DNA of 64,000 nucleotides from Brevundimonas bullata (GCF_014207965.1 NZ_JACHLM010000004.1:248001-312000), one strand, 5' to 3'; counted from the first letter of the stretch, positions 26,012 to 35,584 are shown. Notes: generated by a model not told the origin, from the sequence alone. Program-made: numbers and translations.

Positions 26012-26509
26012 ATGTCCGCCCTGCAATCACTCGACGTCCTCCTGGCCGACGACAACCCCAATATGCGGTCGATCGTCTTCGCCATGCTGAAGTCCATCGG
26101 CGTGACCAGACTGCGCGAGGTCGCAGACGGCGCGGCGGCGCTGGAAGCGCTGAACGCCCGGCCGGCCGATCTGGCCATCGTCGATTTCAGGATGTTGCCG
26201 GTGGACGGGGTGACCTTCACCCAACTGATCCGCACCGCGCCGGATAGCCCCAATCCCTATCTGCCCATCATCATGATGACCGGGCATTCAGAACGGCGCC
26301 GCGTGGCGCAGGCGCGCGATGCCGGCGTGACGGAGTTCCTGGTGAAGCCAGTCACGCCATTGGCCCTTCTGACCCGCATCCAGTCCGTGATCATGCACCC
26401 GCGCGAGTTCATCAGGACCGAGGACTATTTTGGGCCTGACCGCCGCCGCACCCAGAATGAGAACTTTGCGGGACCGTTCCGGCGCGCCACCGACGCCTTG
26501 CTCGACTAG
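26012..26509 (+). CDS. Orphan single-domain response regulator with C-terminal tail
   Basis: A 165-residue CheY-like receiver. Acidic pocket Asp13-Asp14, phosphoacceptor Asp58 (IVDFRM), Thr90 and Lys112 (LVKPVTP) are all intact, so it can be phosphorylated. About 45 residues follow the receiver, including RTEDYFGPDRRR, a tail shared by several alphaproteobacterial receivers. There is no output domain and no kinase nearby. It starts 13 bases after DUF2093. Its stop TAG shares the palindrome CTAG with the convergent acyltransferase stop. Confidence 0.88.
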   Translation: MSALQSLDVLLADDNPNMRSIVFAMLKSIGVTRLREVADGAAALEALNARPADLAIVDFRMLPVDGVTFTQLIRTAPDSPNPYLPIIMMTGHSERRRVAQARDAGVTEFLVKPVTPLALLTRIQSVIMHPREFIRTEDYFGPDRRRTQNENFAGPFRRATDALLD

Positions 26510-27420
26510 GCCTCGGACGCCGCCAGCGCCGCATAGACCTCGGCTGGCCAGCGCTTGTGGACCCAGAACCAGTCCACCGGATGCTCGCGCACCCGATCCT
26601 CGACGAAACGGTTGACCGCCTGAATGCCCGCGAGGATGTCGGCGGTTTTGTCGCCGGTGTCCGGCACAGCGATCGGCGCGTGCGCAGTCACGCGGAAACG
26701 CACGCCGGGCAGGCGCACCACCGACAGGGGCTGCATCACCGTGCCGAATTTCAACGCCAGGCGCGCCGCGCCGGGCGAGGCGTTGACCGGTTGGCCGAAG
26801 AACTCGACCTCGGGTCCCTGATTGTACTTCTGATCGACCAGCAGGGCGATGGACTCGCCGCGCTTCATGCCCGTCATCAGCTCGCGCGTGCCGTCGCCCT
26901 TGGGCGCGAACAGCTTGATGCCGTAGCGCTCGCGGCTCTGGCGGATCAAGGCGTCGACATAGGGGTTGTTGGCCGCGCGATAGGTGACCTGGCACGGCAC
27001 GCCCGCGGCGAGAATCGCCGCCGCCATCACTTCGAAATTGGCCAGATGGCCCGAGACGAAGACCACCGGCCGTCCGCTGTCGCGGATGGTCTGCAACCGT
27101 TCGAAGCCGACCAGATCGATACGCCCGCCTTCCGGCGTCAGGCGATCCATGACCGCCAGTTCGGCGAAGGTGCGGCCGGTCTGCTCCCACTGGTCGATCG
27201 CCAGTCGAGCCCGCTCGCCGGCGTCCATATCGGGAAAGGCGATGCGCAGGTTGCGCGTCACCGTCTTGTGCGTGCCCGTCAGCGGGCCAAGCGTCCGCAA
27301 CAGCCGACCACCAAAGCCGGACGCCCCCTCGACACCCAGCGCCCGCAGGAAGGCGAACAGCGCCTTGAACGCGACCGCCTCCATCCGCCAGTTCAGGTCC
27401 TGAAGAAACGGGACCTTCAT
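26506..27420 (-). CDS. Late lipid A acyltransferase (LpxL/HtrB family)
   Basis: A 304-residue inner-membrane acyltransferase of the LpxL/LpxM family. One hydrophobic helix near residues 16-30 is followed by the catalytic HLANFE (His125, Glu130; HX4E), then YRAANNPYVD and PVDWFWVHKRW, which are typical. It would add a secondary acyl chain to lipid A. The ATG at 27420 is chosen over a TTG at 27474 that overlaps the upstream gene. It follows the SDR gene on the same strand. The DUF374 protein at 16.9 kb may be a second, unrelated late acyltransferase. Confidence 0.88.
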   Translation of the reverse strand: MKVPFLQDLNWRMEAVAFKALFAFLRALGVEGASGFGGRLLRTLGPLTGTHKTVTRNLRIAFPDMDAGERARLAIDQWEQTGRTFAELAVMDRLTPEGGRIDLVGFERLQTIRDSGRPVVFVSGHLANFEVMAAAILAAGVPCQVTYRAANNPYVDALIRQSRERYGIKLFAPKGDGTRELMTGMKRGESIALLVDQKYNQGPEVEFFGQPVNASPGAARLALKFGTVMQPLSVVRLPGVRFRVTAHAPIAVPDTGDKTADILAGIQAVNRFVEDRVREHPVDWFWVHKRWPAEVYAALAASEA

Positions 27421-27463
27421 CTGGGCGCTGCCGCCCTGGGGGCTACTTGAGCGCGCGTCGCTA

Positions 27464-28234
27464 TCACCAGGCAATCGTCAGTCCGCCGTCCACTACAAGA
27501 GTCTGTCCGGTCACATAGGCCGAGGCAGGGCTGCACAGATAGACCGCCGTGCCCGCGATTTCATCAGGCTGGCCGATCCTTTTCAGCGGGGCGGGCTCGG
27601 TCACGGTCTTCAGCAGCTCCGGGTTCTCCCACAGGTATTTGGCGAAGTCGGTCTGGACCAGGCCAGGCGCGATGCAGTTCACGCGCACGTTCGACGGGCC
27701 GTATTCCACCGCCAGATTGCGCGCCAGCTGCATGTCGGCGGCCTTGGAGATGTTGTAGGCGCCGATCAGGGCGTTCCCGCGTAGCCCGCCGATCGAGGAG
27801 ATGATCAGGATCGCGCCGTCCTTGCGCTCCAGCATCTGCGGCGCAACCATCTGGATCAGCCAGTGGTTGGAGATGACGTTGTTCTGAAGAATCTTTTCGA
27901 ACTGGTCGTCGGCGATCCCCGCCATCGGCCCGGCATAGGGATTGGTCGCGGCGTTGCAGACCAGGATGTCGATCTGGCCGAACGCGGCGTTGGTCTCGTC
28001 CGTCAGACGCTGCAGATCTTCCTTGGAGGCGATGTTGGCGGGGATGGCGACGGCGCGGCCCGCGCCGTGCTTTTCATTGATGGCGGCGGCGACTTCTTCG
28101 CAGGGCCCGGCCTTGCGCGAGGAGATGACGACGCGGGCGCCGTGCTCGGCCAGACGCTCGGCGATGGCCTTGCCGATGCCCTTGGACGAGCCGGTGATGA
28201 TGGCGACCTTGCCGCTCAGATCGAACAATTCCAC
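27464..28234 (-). CDS. Short-chain dehydrogenase/reductase
   Basis: A 256-residue SDR. Cofactor motif TGSSKGIG (about 14-21), NNAG-equivalent CNAATNPY, and catalytic Ser147, Tyr160 and Lys164 (YNISK) are present, so it should be active with NADP(H). The start is the GTG at 28234: GGGAGG lies 7 bases upstream, and the ATG at 28249 falls inside that ribosome site. The substrate is unknown; fatty-acid or alcohol oxidation is common in this branch. Its stop lies 44 bases before the acyltransferase start. Confidence 0.87.
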   Translation of the reverse strand: MELFDLSGKVAIITGSSKGIGKAIAERLAEHGARVVISSRKAGPCEEVAAAINEKHGAGRAVAIPANIASKEDLQRLTDETNAAFGQIDILVCNAATNPYAGPMAGIADDQFEKILQNNVISNHWLIQMVAPQMLERKDGAILIISSIGGLRGNALIGAYNISKAADMQLARNLAVEYGPSNVRVNCIAPGLVQTDFAKYLWENPELLKTVTEPAPLKRIGQPDEIAGTAVYLCSPASAYVTGQTLVVDGGLTIAW

Positions 28235-28345
28235 GCCTAAACCTCCCATTTGGTCGGATTTCTGTGTCCGAACCCTAGCCGTTACCTCTAGTTACCCTGA
28301 TACTTGGCCGATTCCATACGGGAAAGGCGGTTCAACACCGGCCCC

Positions 28346-29614
28346 ATGCGCAAGATCACCGGCGGTTTTCTGTTCTTCGGCTACCTGTTCCTGTCCCTGG
28401 CCATCGGGCAGACGATCTGGCGCGCCGGTATGGGCGCGGGCGCTGGGGCCGCCGGCGTGCTCGGCGCCCTGGGCGTCATGCTGGGCCTGCACGCTGCCAT
28501 CGCCGGGGTTCTGGACCGTCGCGCCCTGCGCAAGGAGATCGCCAAAGTCCGCGAGGCGCACCGCCTTCTGGCCGATGCGATGGAGTCGACCCAAGGCGCC
28601 CTGACCGAACTGGCCGAGGCCATCGAAAGCGGTGCCCTGTCCAAGACCGAGGCCCTGACTGGCGAAGTGCGAATGCTGGAGGGCCTGATCCAGCAGATGA
28701 GCGAGTCGATCGACGACCGCCTGTCGTCGTCGCCGATCACCGCCGACACCTTTGAGGGCCGCCGTCAGGTCCAGTCGAACACCCTGCTGAAAACCGTCCA
28801 CGACGCCCTGACGGAAAACCGGGTCGACCTCTATCTGCAGCCGGTCGTCACCCTGCCGCAGCGCCGCACGGTCTTCTACGAAAGCTTCACCCGGCTGCGC
28901 GATCCGTCCAACCGGGTCATGATGCCGGCCGAGTATCTGTCGGTGGCCGAGGGCGAGGGCCTGCTGCCCGCCATCGACAACCTGCTGCTGTTCCGCTGCG
29001 CCCAGATCGTGCGCCGTCTGGCGCGTCAGGATCGCAAGGTCGGGGTCTTCTGCAACGTGTCGCTGGCCTCGCTGGGCGACGAGACCTTCTTCCCCCAGTT
29101 CCTCGATTTCCTCAGCCAGAACCGCGACCTCAAGGACGCCCTGATCTTCGAACTGGGCCAGGCCACCTTCGACGCGCGCGGCGCCGCCGAAGCGCGCAAC
29201 ATGGCCAAGCTGGCCGACCTGGGCTTCCGCTTCTCCATCGACAAGGTGCAGACGCTGGATCTGGACTTCGCCGACCTGCAACGCTCGGACGTGCGCTTCA
29301 TCAAGGTGGCCGCCGACCTGCTGATCGAACAGCTGCTGGACCTGGACGGCGCCACGCCCCTGGCCTCGCAGCCCGACATCCAGGCCGCCGACTTCGCCCC
29401 CCTGACCCGCCGCTACGGGCTCGAGCTGATCGCCGAGAAGGTCGAGACCGAGAAGCAGGTGGTCGACATCCTCGAACTCGACATCGGCATGGGCCAGGGC
29501 CACCTGTTCGGCGAGCCGCGCGCCATCAAGGAAGCTGTCCTGGCCGAAACCGATCCGCCCGCCGAGTTCGTACGCACCACGCTGCAGTCAGCCGAGCAAC
29601 GCCGGCGGTTCTGA
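28346..29614 (+). CDS. tipF: TipF-like membrane protein with degenerate EAL domain
   Basis: A 422-residue protein: two transmembrane helices (about 6-24 and 31-55), a coiled coil (about 58-125) and a C-terminal EAL fold (about 145-410). The catalytic EAL motif reads ESF (179-181), and the DDFGTG-type loop is IDKVQT, so it is unlikely to be an active phosphodiesterase. This order and these losses match TipF, the Caulobacter c-di-GMP receptor that places the flagellum at the new pole. Identity is inferred from architecture. The ATG at 28346 is preferred over a TTG upstream. Confidence 0.82.
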   Translation: MRKITGGFLFFGYLFLSLAIGQTIWRAGMGAGAGAAGVLGALGVMLGLHAAIAGVLDRRALRKEIAKVREAHRLLADAMESTQGALTELAEAIESGALSKTEALTGEVRMLEGLIQQMSESIDDRLSSSPITADTFEGRRQVQSNTLLKTVHDALTENRVDLYLQPVVTLPQRRTVFYESFTRLRDPSNRVMMPAEYLSVAEGEGLLPAIDNLLLFRCAQIVRRLARQDRKVGVFCNVSLASLGDETFFPQFLDFLSQNRDLKDALIFELGQATFDARGAAEARNMAKLADLGFRFSIDKVQTLDLDFADLQRSDVRFIKVAADLLIEQLLDLDGATPLASQPDIQAADFAPLTRRYGLELIAEKVETEKQVVDILELDIGMGQGHLFGEPRAIKEAVLAETDPPAEFVRTTLQSAEQRRRF

Positions 29615-29622
29615 TCCCCTTT

Positions 29623-29731
29623 CGTCATCCCGGAAGCCCGCAGGGCTATCCGGGACCGCCGAGAACGCCACCCTCAAAACACCGCGCCCCTGGCGGTCCC
29701 GGCTCTTGGCTCCGCTCCGGCCGGGATGACG
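29623..29731. repeat. Composite inverted repeat, family A
   Basis: CGTCATCCCGG at 29623 is matched by CCGGGATGACG ending at 29731. A second internal pair, GGGACCGCC near 29652 and GGCGGTCCC near 29693, makes it a double hairpin element. It follows tipF by 9 bases. The outer element at 45906-46166 belongs to the same family. Confidence 0.8.
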
Positions 29732-29789
29732 GGGGAAAAACAGCCGAAAACCGCCAGACAGTCGGGCCGCCACGCGTTCCGATGTCCAT

Positions 29790-30476
29790 ATGACCGACAC
29801 CCTCGACTGGCCCCGCATCGCCGATCATCTGAACGCCCAGGGCTGGGCCGTCGTCGGCCCGCTGTTGACACCCGCGACCTGCTACGCCCTGCAGGCCCTC
29901 TACGACCAGCCCGAGCGATTCCGCAGCCGCATCCTCATGCAGCGGCACGGCTTTGGGCAGGGCGAGTATCAGTATTTCGACAATCCGTTGCCCGATCCCC
30001 TGCCCCGGCTGCGGGCGCGGCTCTATGCGGGTCTGGCGCCCATCGCCAACGGCTGGGCCGCGCGACTGGAGCGGCCCGGCTTTCCCGACAGTCTCGATGA
30101 GCTGACCGCCCAATGCCGGGCGGCGGGCCAGGCCCGGCCGACCTCGCTGATGCTGCGCTACGGTCCCGGCGACTACAACCGGCTGCATCAGGACCTCTAT
30201 GGCGATCTGGTCTTCCCCTTGCAGGCGGCGATCCTGCTCAGCGATCCCGGTGAGTTCGAAGGCGGGGAGTTCGTGCTGGTCGAGCAGAAGCCGCGATCGC
30301 AGTCACAGGCCCACGTCGTGCCGCTGAAACAGGGCGAAGCCGTGATCTTCGCCGTGCGCGAGCGTCCGGTTGCAGGGACGCGCGGCGACTATCGCGTGCA
30401 GATGCGCCACGGGGTCAGCACGGTGCGGTCGGGCAAGCGGATGACGCTGGGGCTGATTTTTCATGATGCGGCCTGA
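29790..30476 (+). CDS. 2-oxoglutarate/Fe(II)-dependent oxygenase
   Basis: A 228-residue double-stranded beta-helix oxygenase. The iron triad is visible as HQD (His133, Asp135) and His207 in MRHGVS, with Arg216 as the likely 2-oxoglutarate anchor, and GGEFVLVE as a core strand. The N-terminal 115 residues hold an extra helical region (LNAQGWAVVGPLLTPATC) seen in prokaryotic prolyl-4-hydroxylase-like proteins. The substrate is unknown; proteins or nucleic acids are both seen in this superfamily. It is convergent with ileS. Confidence 0.83.
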   Translation: MTDTLDWPRIADHLNAQGWAVVGPLLTPATCYALQALYDQPERFRSRILMQRHGFGQGEYQYFDNPLPDPLPRLRARLYAGLAPIANGWAARLERPGFPDSLDELTAQCRAAGQARPTSLMLRYGPGDYNRLHQDLYGDLVFPLQAAILLSDPGEFEGGEFVLVEQKPRSQSQAHVVPLKQGEAVIFAVRERPVAGTRGDYRVQMRHGVSTVRSGKRMTLGLIFHDAA

Positions 30477-30492
30477 AGCCCGATCAAGAAAA

Positions 30493-30520
30493 AGGCCCCT
30501 CCGTCGAAACGAAGGGGCCT
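30493..30520. terminator. Bidirectional terminator between oxygenase gene and ileS
   Basis: AGGCCCCT (30493-30500) and AGGGGCCT (30513-30520) form a stem extended by CCGT/ACGA around a short loop. An A-run precedes it on the plus strand, giving a T-run for ileS on the minus strand. Confidence 0.75.
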
Positions 30521-30526
30521 CATCCC

Positions 30527-33454
30527 TTAAGCCTTCTGCGCGTCCAGCCAGCGGACCGCATCGGCGTCGCGGGCCGACAGGTCCGGGAAGTCGGCGTCGG
30601 AGCCGACATCCGGCACCCGGCGCCAGGAACGGGCGCACTTGGGATAGTCGGCCAGCTTGACCTCGACAGTGACGGCGTCGCCGCCGACCACAAGTTCAGC
30701 GCCCGAGGTGCGGAAGACCTCGGCGGCGTCCAGACCCTCGAACGGGGCCAGCAGGTCAGCCGGGGCCGTGACCACCGGCCAGGCGTCCAGCGCCCCGCCG
30801 ATCAGCTTGTCGCGACGGGCCGCTTCCAGCGCCTCGTTGACGACTTCCAGCACCGTGTTGACCCCGGCCCAACGTTTAGCCTCGACGGGGTTGCGCCATT
30901 CGCCCGGCGTTTCCGGGATGACGCGGGCGCAGTTGCTGCCGGCGTCCGGGAAGCGCGTGGTCCAGGCCTCTTCCATGGTGAAGGGCGTCAGCGGCGCCAG
31001 CCAGGCGGTCAGGCGCATGAAGACCTCGTCCATCACCGTGCGGGCGGCGCGGCGACGGACGCTGTCGGGACGGTCGCAGTAGAGACTGTCCTTGCGCACA
31101 TCGAAATAGAGCGCCGACAGGTCGCCCGAGCAGAACTCCAGCACCGGACGGACCACGTCCTGGAAGCGGTATTCCTCGTAGGCCTGACGCACCTGACCGT
31201 CCAGTTCCCACAGACGGTGCAGGATGAACTGCTCCAGCGGCGGCATCTCCGAACGATCAAGGCGTTCCGCCTCGTCGAAGCCGTTCAGGGCGCCCAGCAG
31301 ATAGCGGACCGTGTTGCGCAGCTTGCGGTAGGCGTCGACCGTGGTCTGCAGGATCTGCTTCCCGATCCGCTGGTCCTCGGCGTAGTCCACCAGGGCGACC
31401 CAGAGGCGCAGGATGTCGGCGCCCGACTCCTTGATGACGACGGCCGGGTCGGTGGTGTTGCCACGCGACTTCGACATCTTCTCGCCGTTCTCGTCCTGGG
31501 TGAAGCCGTGGGTCAGGACGGCGTCATAGGGGGCGCGACCGCGCGTGCCGGAACCCTCCAGCAGGTTGGACTGGAACCAGCCGCGGTGCTGGTCGGAGCC
31601 TTCCAGATAGAGGTCGGCGGGCCAGTGCGACGGGCGGTCGCCGACATAGCCGTGAGCCGGATCGCGGGCCTCCAACGTGAAGGCGTGGGTGCAGCCGGAG
31701 TCGAACCAGACGTCCAGGATGTCCTGGATCTTCTCGAAGCGGTCGGCGTCGTGCGCGCCCAGGAAGTCGGCGTCAGGCCGATCAAACCAGGCGTCGGCGC
31801 CGCCCTCGGACACGGCCTTCAGGATGCGGGTGTCGACCTCGGGGTCATGCAGGGGCTGGCCCGTCTGCTTGTCCACGAACATGGCCAGGGGCGTGCCCCA
31901 GGCGCGCTGACGGCTGATCAGCCAGTCGGGACGGCTCTCGACCATGGAGCGGATGCGGTTCTTGCCCGCCGCCGGGTGGAAGGCGGTGGCGTCGATGGCC
32001 GTCAGGGCCTTGTCGCGCAGGGTTGCACCGTCTTCCAGTTCTTCATCCATGCGGATGAACCATTGGGGCGTGTTGCGGAAGATGATGGGGGCCTTGGAGC
32101 GCCACGAGTGCGGATAGGAGTGCTCCATCCGGCCGCGCGCCAGAAGATTGCCGGCCTCGATCAGCTTTTCCATCACCGCGCCGTTGGCGGGGCCGAACTT
32201 GCCGGTCTTCTTGCCCTCGGTCTCCAGCACCTTGAGGCCGGCGAACAGGGGAACGTGCTCATAATAGGCGCCGTCGGCGTCCACCGTGTCCGGCACCTCG
32301 CGGTGGCCGTGGGCCAGCCAGACGGCATAGTCGTCCGCGCCGTGGCCCGGCGCGGTGTGGACGAAGCCGGTCCCGGCGTCATCGGTCACATGGTCACCGG
32401 CCAGCAGGGGCACGGAGAAGCCATAGCCGCTGTCCAGCGCCGCCAGCGGATGGGCGCATTCCAGACCCGAGGGGTTGATGGCGTCGACGCGGGTGAATCC
32501 GCTGATCTTGGCCGCCTTGAACACGTCCTCGGCCAGCTTGTCGGCGATGATGAAGCGATCGCCCGGCTTGGCCCAGGGCTCGTAGTCCAGTCCCTCTTCC
32601 AGAGCCGTGACCTCATAGAGGCCATAGGCGATCTCGGGGCCATAGCTGATGGCGCGGTTGGCCGGGATGGTCCAGGGCGTGGTCGTCCAGATCACCACCG
32701 AGGGCGTGGCCGCGCGGAAGGACAGCAGGTCGTCGGGATGGCTGTCGGTCGCGCCGACCACCGGGAACTTGACCCAGATCGTGGGCGAGACGTGGTCGTG
32801 ATACTCGACCTCTGCATCGGCCAGGGCCGTGCGCTCGACCGGCGACCACATCACCGGCTTGGAGCCGCGATACAGCTGGCCCGAGTTCTTGAACTTGTGG
32901 AACTCGGCGACGATGGCCGCCTCGGTCGAAAAGTCCATGGTGGCGTAGCGGTTGTCGAAGTCGCCGGTGATGCCCAGGCGCTTGAACTGATCGCGCTGCA
33001 CGTCGATCCAGCCGGCGGCGTATTCACGGCAGGCCTTGCGGAACTCCGACTTGGAGACCTCGTCCTTGCGGCGGCCCTTGGCGCGGAACTGCTCCTCGAT
33101 CTTCCACTCGATCGGCAGACCGTGGCAGTCCCAGCCGGGCACATAGTCCACGTCGTAACCCAGCAGGAAGCGCGAGCGGACCACGAAGTCCTTCAGCGTC
33201 TTGTTCAGGGCATGGCCGATGTGGATGTCGCCGTTGGCGTAGGGCGGGCCGTCGTGCAGGACGTAGAGCGGCGCCTTCTGGGCCTGACGTGTCGCGCGCA
33301 GGTGGCTGTAGAGGTCGCCCCAGGCGGCGATGATCTCCGGCTCCTTCTTGGGCAGCCCGCCGCGCATGGGGAAGGGCGTCTCGGGCAGGAAGACGGTGTC
33401 GCGATAGTCGCGGCCCGATGCTTCAGTGGCGGTGTCGTTGGTGGCGTCGGCCAT
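30527..33454 (-). CDS. ileS: Isoleucyl-tRNA synthetase
   Basis: A 975-residue class I synthetase. The HIGH motif is at 78-81 (GDIHIGHALNK) and KMSKS at about 658-662. The editing domain lies between them (VIWTTTPWTIPANRA). The C-terminal region ends at SARDADAVRWLDAQ without the CxxC zinc cluster seen in many bacterial enzymes, as in other alphaproteobacterial forms. No visible ribosome site precedes the ATG. A GCTAGACT -10-like element is at 33512-33505 on the minus strand. Confidence 0.96.
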   Translation of the reverse strand: MADATNDTATEASGRDYRDTVFLPETPFPMRGGLPKKEPEIIAAWGDLYSHLRATRQAQKAPLYVLHDGPPYANGDIHIGHALNKTLKDFVVRSRFLLGYDVDYVPGWDCHGLPIEWKIEEQFRAKGRRKDEVSKSEFRKACREYAAGWIDVQRDQFKRLGITGDFDNRYATMDFSTEAAIVAEFHKFKNSGQLYRGSKPVMWSPVERTALADAEVEYHDHVSPTIWVKFPVVGATDSHPDDLLSFRAATPSVVIWTTTPWTIPANRAISYGPEIAYGLYEVTALEEGLDYEPWAKPGDRFIIADKLAEDVFKAAKISGFTRVDAINPSGLECAHPLAALDSGYGFSVPLLAGDHVTDDAGTGFVHTAPGHGADDYAVWLAHGHREVPDTVDADGAYYEHVPLFAGLKVLETEGKKTGKFGPANGAVMEKLIEAGNLLARGRMEHSYPHSWRSKAPIIFRNTPQWFIRMDEELEDGATLRDKALTAIDATAFHPAAGKNRIRSMVESRPDWLISRQRAWGTPLAMFVDKQTGQPLHDPEVDTRILKAVSEGGADAWFDRPDADFLGAHDADRFEKIQDILDVWFDSGCTHAFTLEARDPAHGYVGDRPSHWPADLYLEGSDQHRGWFQSNLLEGSGTRGRAPYDAVLTHGFTQDENGEKMSKSRGNTTDPAVVIKESGADILRLWVALVDYAEDQRIGKQILQTTVDAYRKLRNTVRYLLGALNGFDEAERLDRSEMPPLEQFILHRLWELDGQVRQAYEEYRFQDVVRPVLEFCSGDLSALYFDVRKDSLYCDRPDSVRRRAARTVMDEVFMRLTAWLAPLTPFTMEEAWTTRFPDAGSNCARVIPETPGEWRNPVEAKRWAGVNTVLEVVNEALEAARRDKLIGGALDAWPVVTAPADLLAPFEGLDAAEVFRTSGAELVVGGDAVTVEVKLADYPKCARSWRRVPDVGSDADFPDLSARDADAVRWLDAQKA

Positions 33455-33696
33455 GGGGTAATCTTTGTCTTTGTGCGCGGGCGCCGAGGAGGCGGCGCGG
33501 ACGCAGTCTAGCGTGAAGGCCGTTGGACGGCATCGGCGATATTCGATCCCGACGTGCGCGGGGCTCTACGGCCCTGGCGCTACGCCGGGCGGCTAATCGA
33601 AATCGGACGGATCACGCGAACGGTCATGGTTGAAACCGTCTAGCAGACCGGGCGGCGCCTGCGCCATAGTCGATGCAAACAGAGGGAGGCGATCAG

Positions 33697-34260
33697 ATGC
33701 GCGTTCAGGCGATGACGGCGGCGGCAGTGCTGGCTTTGACGGCGGCCTGTTCGCCCGCAGAGGAGAAGGCCCCCGCCCCCGCCCCCGCCGCCGAAGCGCC
33801 GCTGACTGGCCGCGCGGCCATCTATGCTGCGGGCGAGCGGGACGCCGAGGCCTTCGTCCGCGCTCTCTACGCCAACGCCGCCGCGCCCCTGGCGAACGAT
33901 CCGGCGGCGGCGACGATCAGCCCCGGTCGCGACCCGCTCTATTCCCGCACCCTGAACGCCCTGATCGGCGTCGACTTCCGCGAGGCCCAGTCCCGGAATG
34001 AGGTCCCCTATCTGAACTATGACCCCGTCTGCGCCTGTCAGGACGCCGACGGCTTCGCCCTGACCGGGCTGAAGATGACGCCCGACGGCGAGAAGGCGGC
34101 CTCGGCCGATGCGACCTTCACCAACCACGGCGAAACGCAGCAACAGACCCTGAAGCTGGTCAAGGAAGGCCCCATGTGGCGCATCGCCGACGTCGTCGAC
34201 GCCAAGGGGCAGTCCCTGCATGACGCGCTGATGGCCATCGCCGAGCGTGCGGAGGGCTGA
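33697..34260 (+). CDS. DUF3828-type lipoprotein
   Basis: A 187-residue protein with a signal sequence and lipobox TAAC (Cys18), then an Ala/Pro linker and a globular region of about 150 residues. The DFREAQSRNEVPYLNYDPVC segment and the ending pattern fit DUF3828. It has a Cys-x-Cys (VCACQD) near residue 113 that could bind metal or form a disulphide. GAGGGAGG lies 9-15 bases before the ATG at 33697. Function unknown; envelope location is expected. Confidence 0.7.
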   Translation: MRVQAMTAAAVLALTAACSPAEEKAPAPAPAAEAPLTGRAAIYAAGERDAEAFVRALYANAAAPLANDPAAATISPGRDPLYSRTLNALIGVDFREAQSRNEVPYLNYDPVCACQDADGFALTGLKMTPDGEKAASADATFTNHGETQQQTLKLVKEGPMWRIADVVDAKGQSLHDALMAIAERAEG

Positions 34261-34378
34261 CCGCAACTCCTGCGACACGCGACCGTTAGCGATCCTGTCA
34301 TCATCGTGTTAAGAGCCCCGCCCCTTATAGCGGCGGCGGTGTCGCCAAAGCCTTTCAGACTTCTAGGAGAAGCCACAC

Positions 34379-35584
34379 ATGAGCAGGGTGCTGGTTATCG
34401 GTGCAGGCGGCGTCAGCTCTGTCGCCGTCCACAAGATGGCGATGAATGCGGACATCTTCTCGCATATCACCCTGGCGAGCCGCACGAAGTCCAAGTGCGA
34501 CGCCATCGCCGAATCCGTGAAGTCGCGCTTTGGCGTGACCATCGACACGGCCCAGATCGACGCCGACGACGTCGCCGCGACCACGGCCCTGATCCAGTCG
34601 GTCAAGCCGGCCCTGGTGGTCAACCTGGCCCTGCCGTATCAGGACCTGGCCATCATGGACGCCTGCCTGGCCGCCGGCGTCAACTACCTCGACACGGCCA
34701 ACTATGAGCCGCGCGACGAAGCCAAGTTCGAATACAAGTGGCAGTGGGCTTACCAGGACAAGTTCAAGGAAGCCGGCCTGATGGCGCTGCTCGGCTCGGG
34801 CTTCGACCCCGGCGTGACCTCGGTCTTCGCCACCTACACCAAGAAGCACCTGCTGGACCGGATCGACACGCTCGACATCCTGGACTGCAACGGCGGCGAC
34901 ACGGGTCTGCCCTTCGCCACCAACTTCAACCCGGAAATCAACCTGCGCGAAGTGACCGCTGAGTCGCGTCACTGGGAAAACGGCCAGTGGGTCGAGGGCC
35001 CGGCCCTGAGCCACAAGCAGGAGTTCAACTTCGAAGGCGTCGGCCCGAAGAACATGTACCTCATGTACCATGAGGAACTGGAGTCGCTGGCCAAGTTCTA
35101 CCCGGAAATCAAACGCATCCGCTTCTGGATGACCTTCGGCGACAGCTATCTGAAGCACCTCGAGGTGCTGGAAAACATCGGCATGACCTCGATCGAGCCG
35201 ATGATGTTCCAGGGCCGCGAGATCATTCCGATCGAGTTCCTGAAGGCCCTGCTGCCGGAACCCTCGTCGCTGGGTCCGATCACCAAGGGCAAGACGAACA
35301 TCGGCACCATCGCCACCGGCGAGAAGGACGGCGTTCAGAAGACCTTCTACGTCAAGAACATCTGCGACCACGAAGCCGCCTATGCCGAAACCGGCAACCA
35401 GGCTGTCAGCTACACCACGGGCGTTCCGGCCATGATCGGCGCGGCCATGATGCTGACCGGCACGTGGAAGGGCGAAGGCGTCTTCAACATGGAGCAGCTG
35501 GACCCCGATCCCTTCATGGACATGCTGAACAAGCATGGCCTGCCGTGGACCGTGGAAGAGCTGGACGCCCCTCTCGCGTTCTAA
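34379..35584 (+). CDS. Carboxynorspermidine dehydrogenase (saccharopine dehydrogenase family)
   Basis: A 401-residue NADPH-dependent enzyme. VLVIGAGGVSS at residues 4-14 is the Rossmann start, and YLDTANYEP, GSGFDPGVTSVF and LDCNGGDTGLPFATNFNPEI follow as in carboxy(nor)spermidine dehydrogenase. It condenses L-aspartate semialdehyde with putrescine or diaminopropane to give carboxyspermidine or carboxynorspermidine. AGGAG lies 8-12 bases before the ATG. The decarboxylase that completes the route follows 37 bases later. Codon choice is strongly biased, which suggests high expression. Confidence 0.93.
   Translation: MSRVLVIGAGGVSSVAVHKMAMNADIFSHITLASRTKSKCDAIAESVKSRFGVTIDTAQIDADDVAATTALIQSVKPALVVNLALPYQDLAIMDACLAAGVNYLDTANYEPRDEAKFEYKWQWAYQDKFKEAGLMALLGSGFDPGVTSVFATYTKKHLLDRIDTLDILDCNGGDTGLPFATNFNPEINLREVTAESRHWENGQWVEGPALSHKQEFNFEGVGPKNMYLMYHEELESLAKFYPEIKRIRFWMTFGDSYLKHLEVLENIGMTSIEPMMFQGREIIPIEFLKALLPEPSSLGPITKGKTNIGTIATGEKDGVQKTFYVKNICDHEAAYAETGNQAVSYTTGVPAMIGAAMMLTGTWKGEGVFNMEQLDPDPFMDMLNKHGLPWTVEELDAPLAF

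Noticed and set aside
31217..33511. A 764-codon open frame antisense to ileS
   Set aside because: The ileS motifs (HIGH, KMSKS) are intact on the other strand; the antisense product is a low-complexity Gly/Val/Leu/Arg protein with no family match.
33505..33512. GCTAGACT as the ileS promoter
   Set aside because: The -10 box is acceptable but I found no -35 box at 10-14 bases, so it is mentioned only under ileS.
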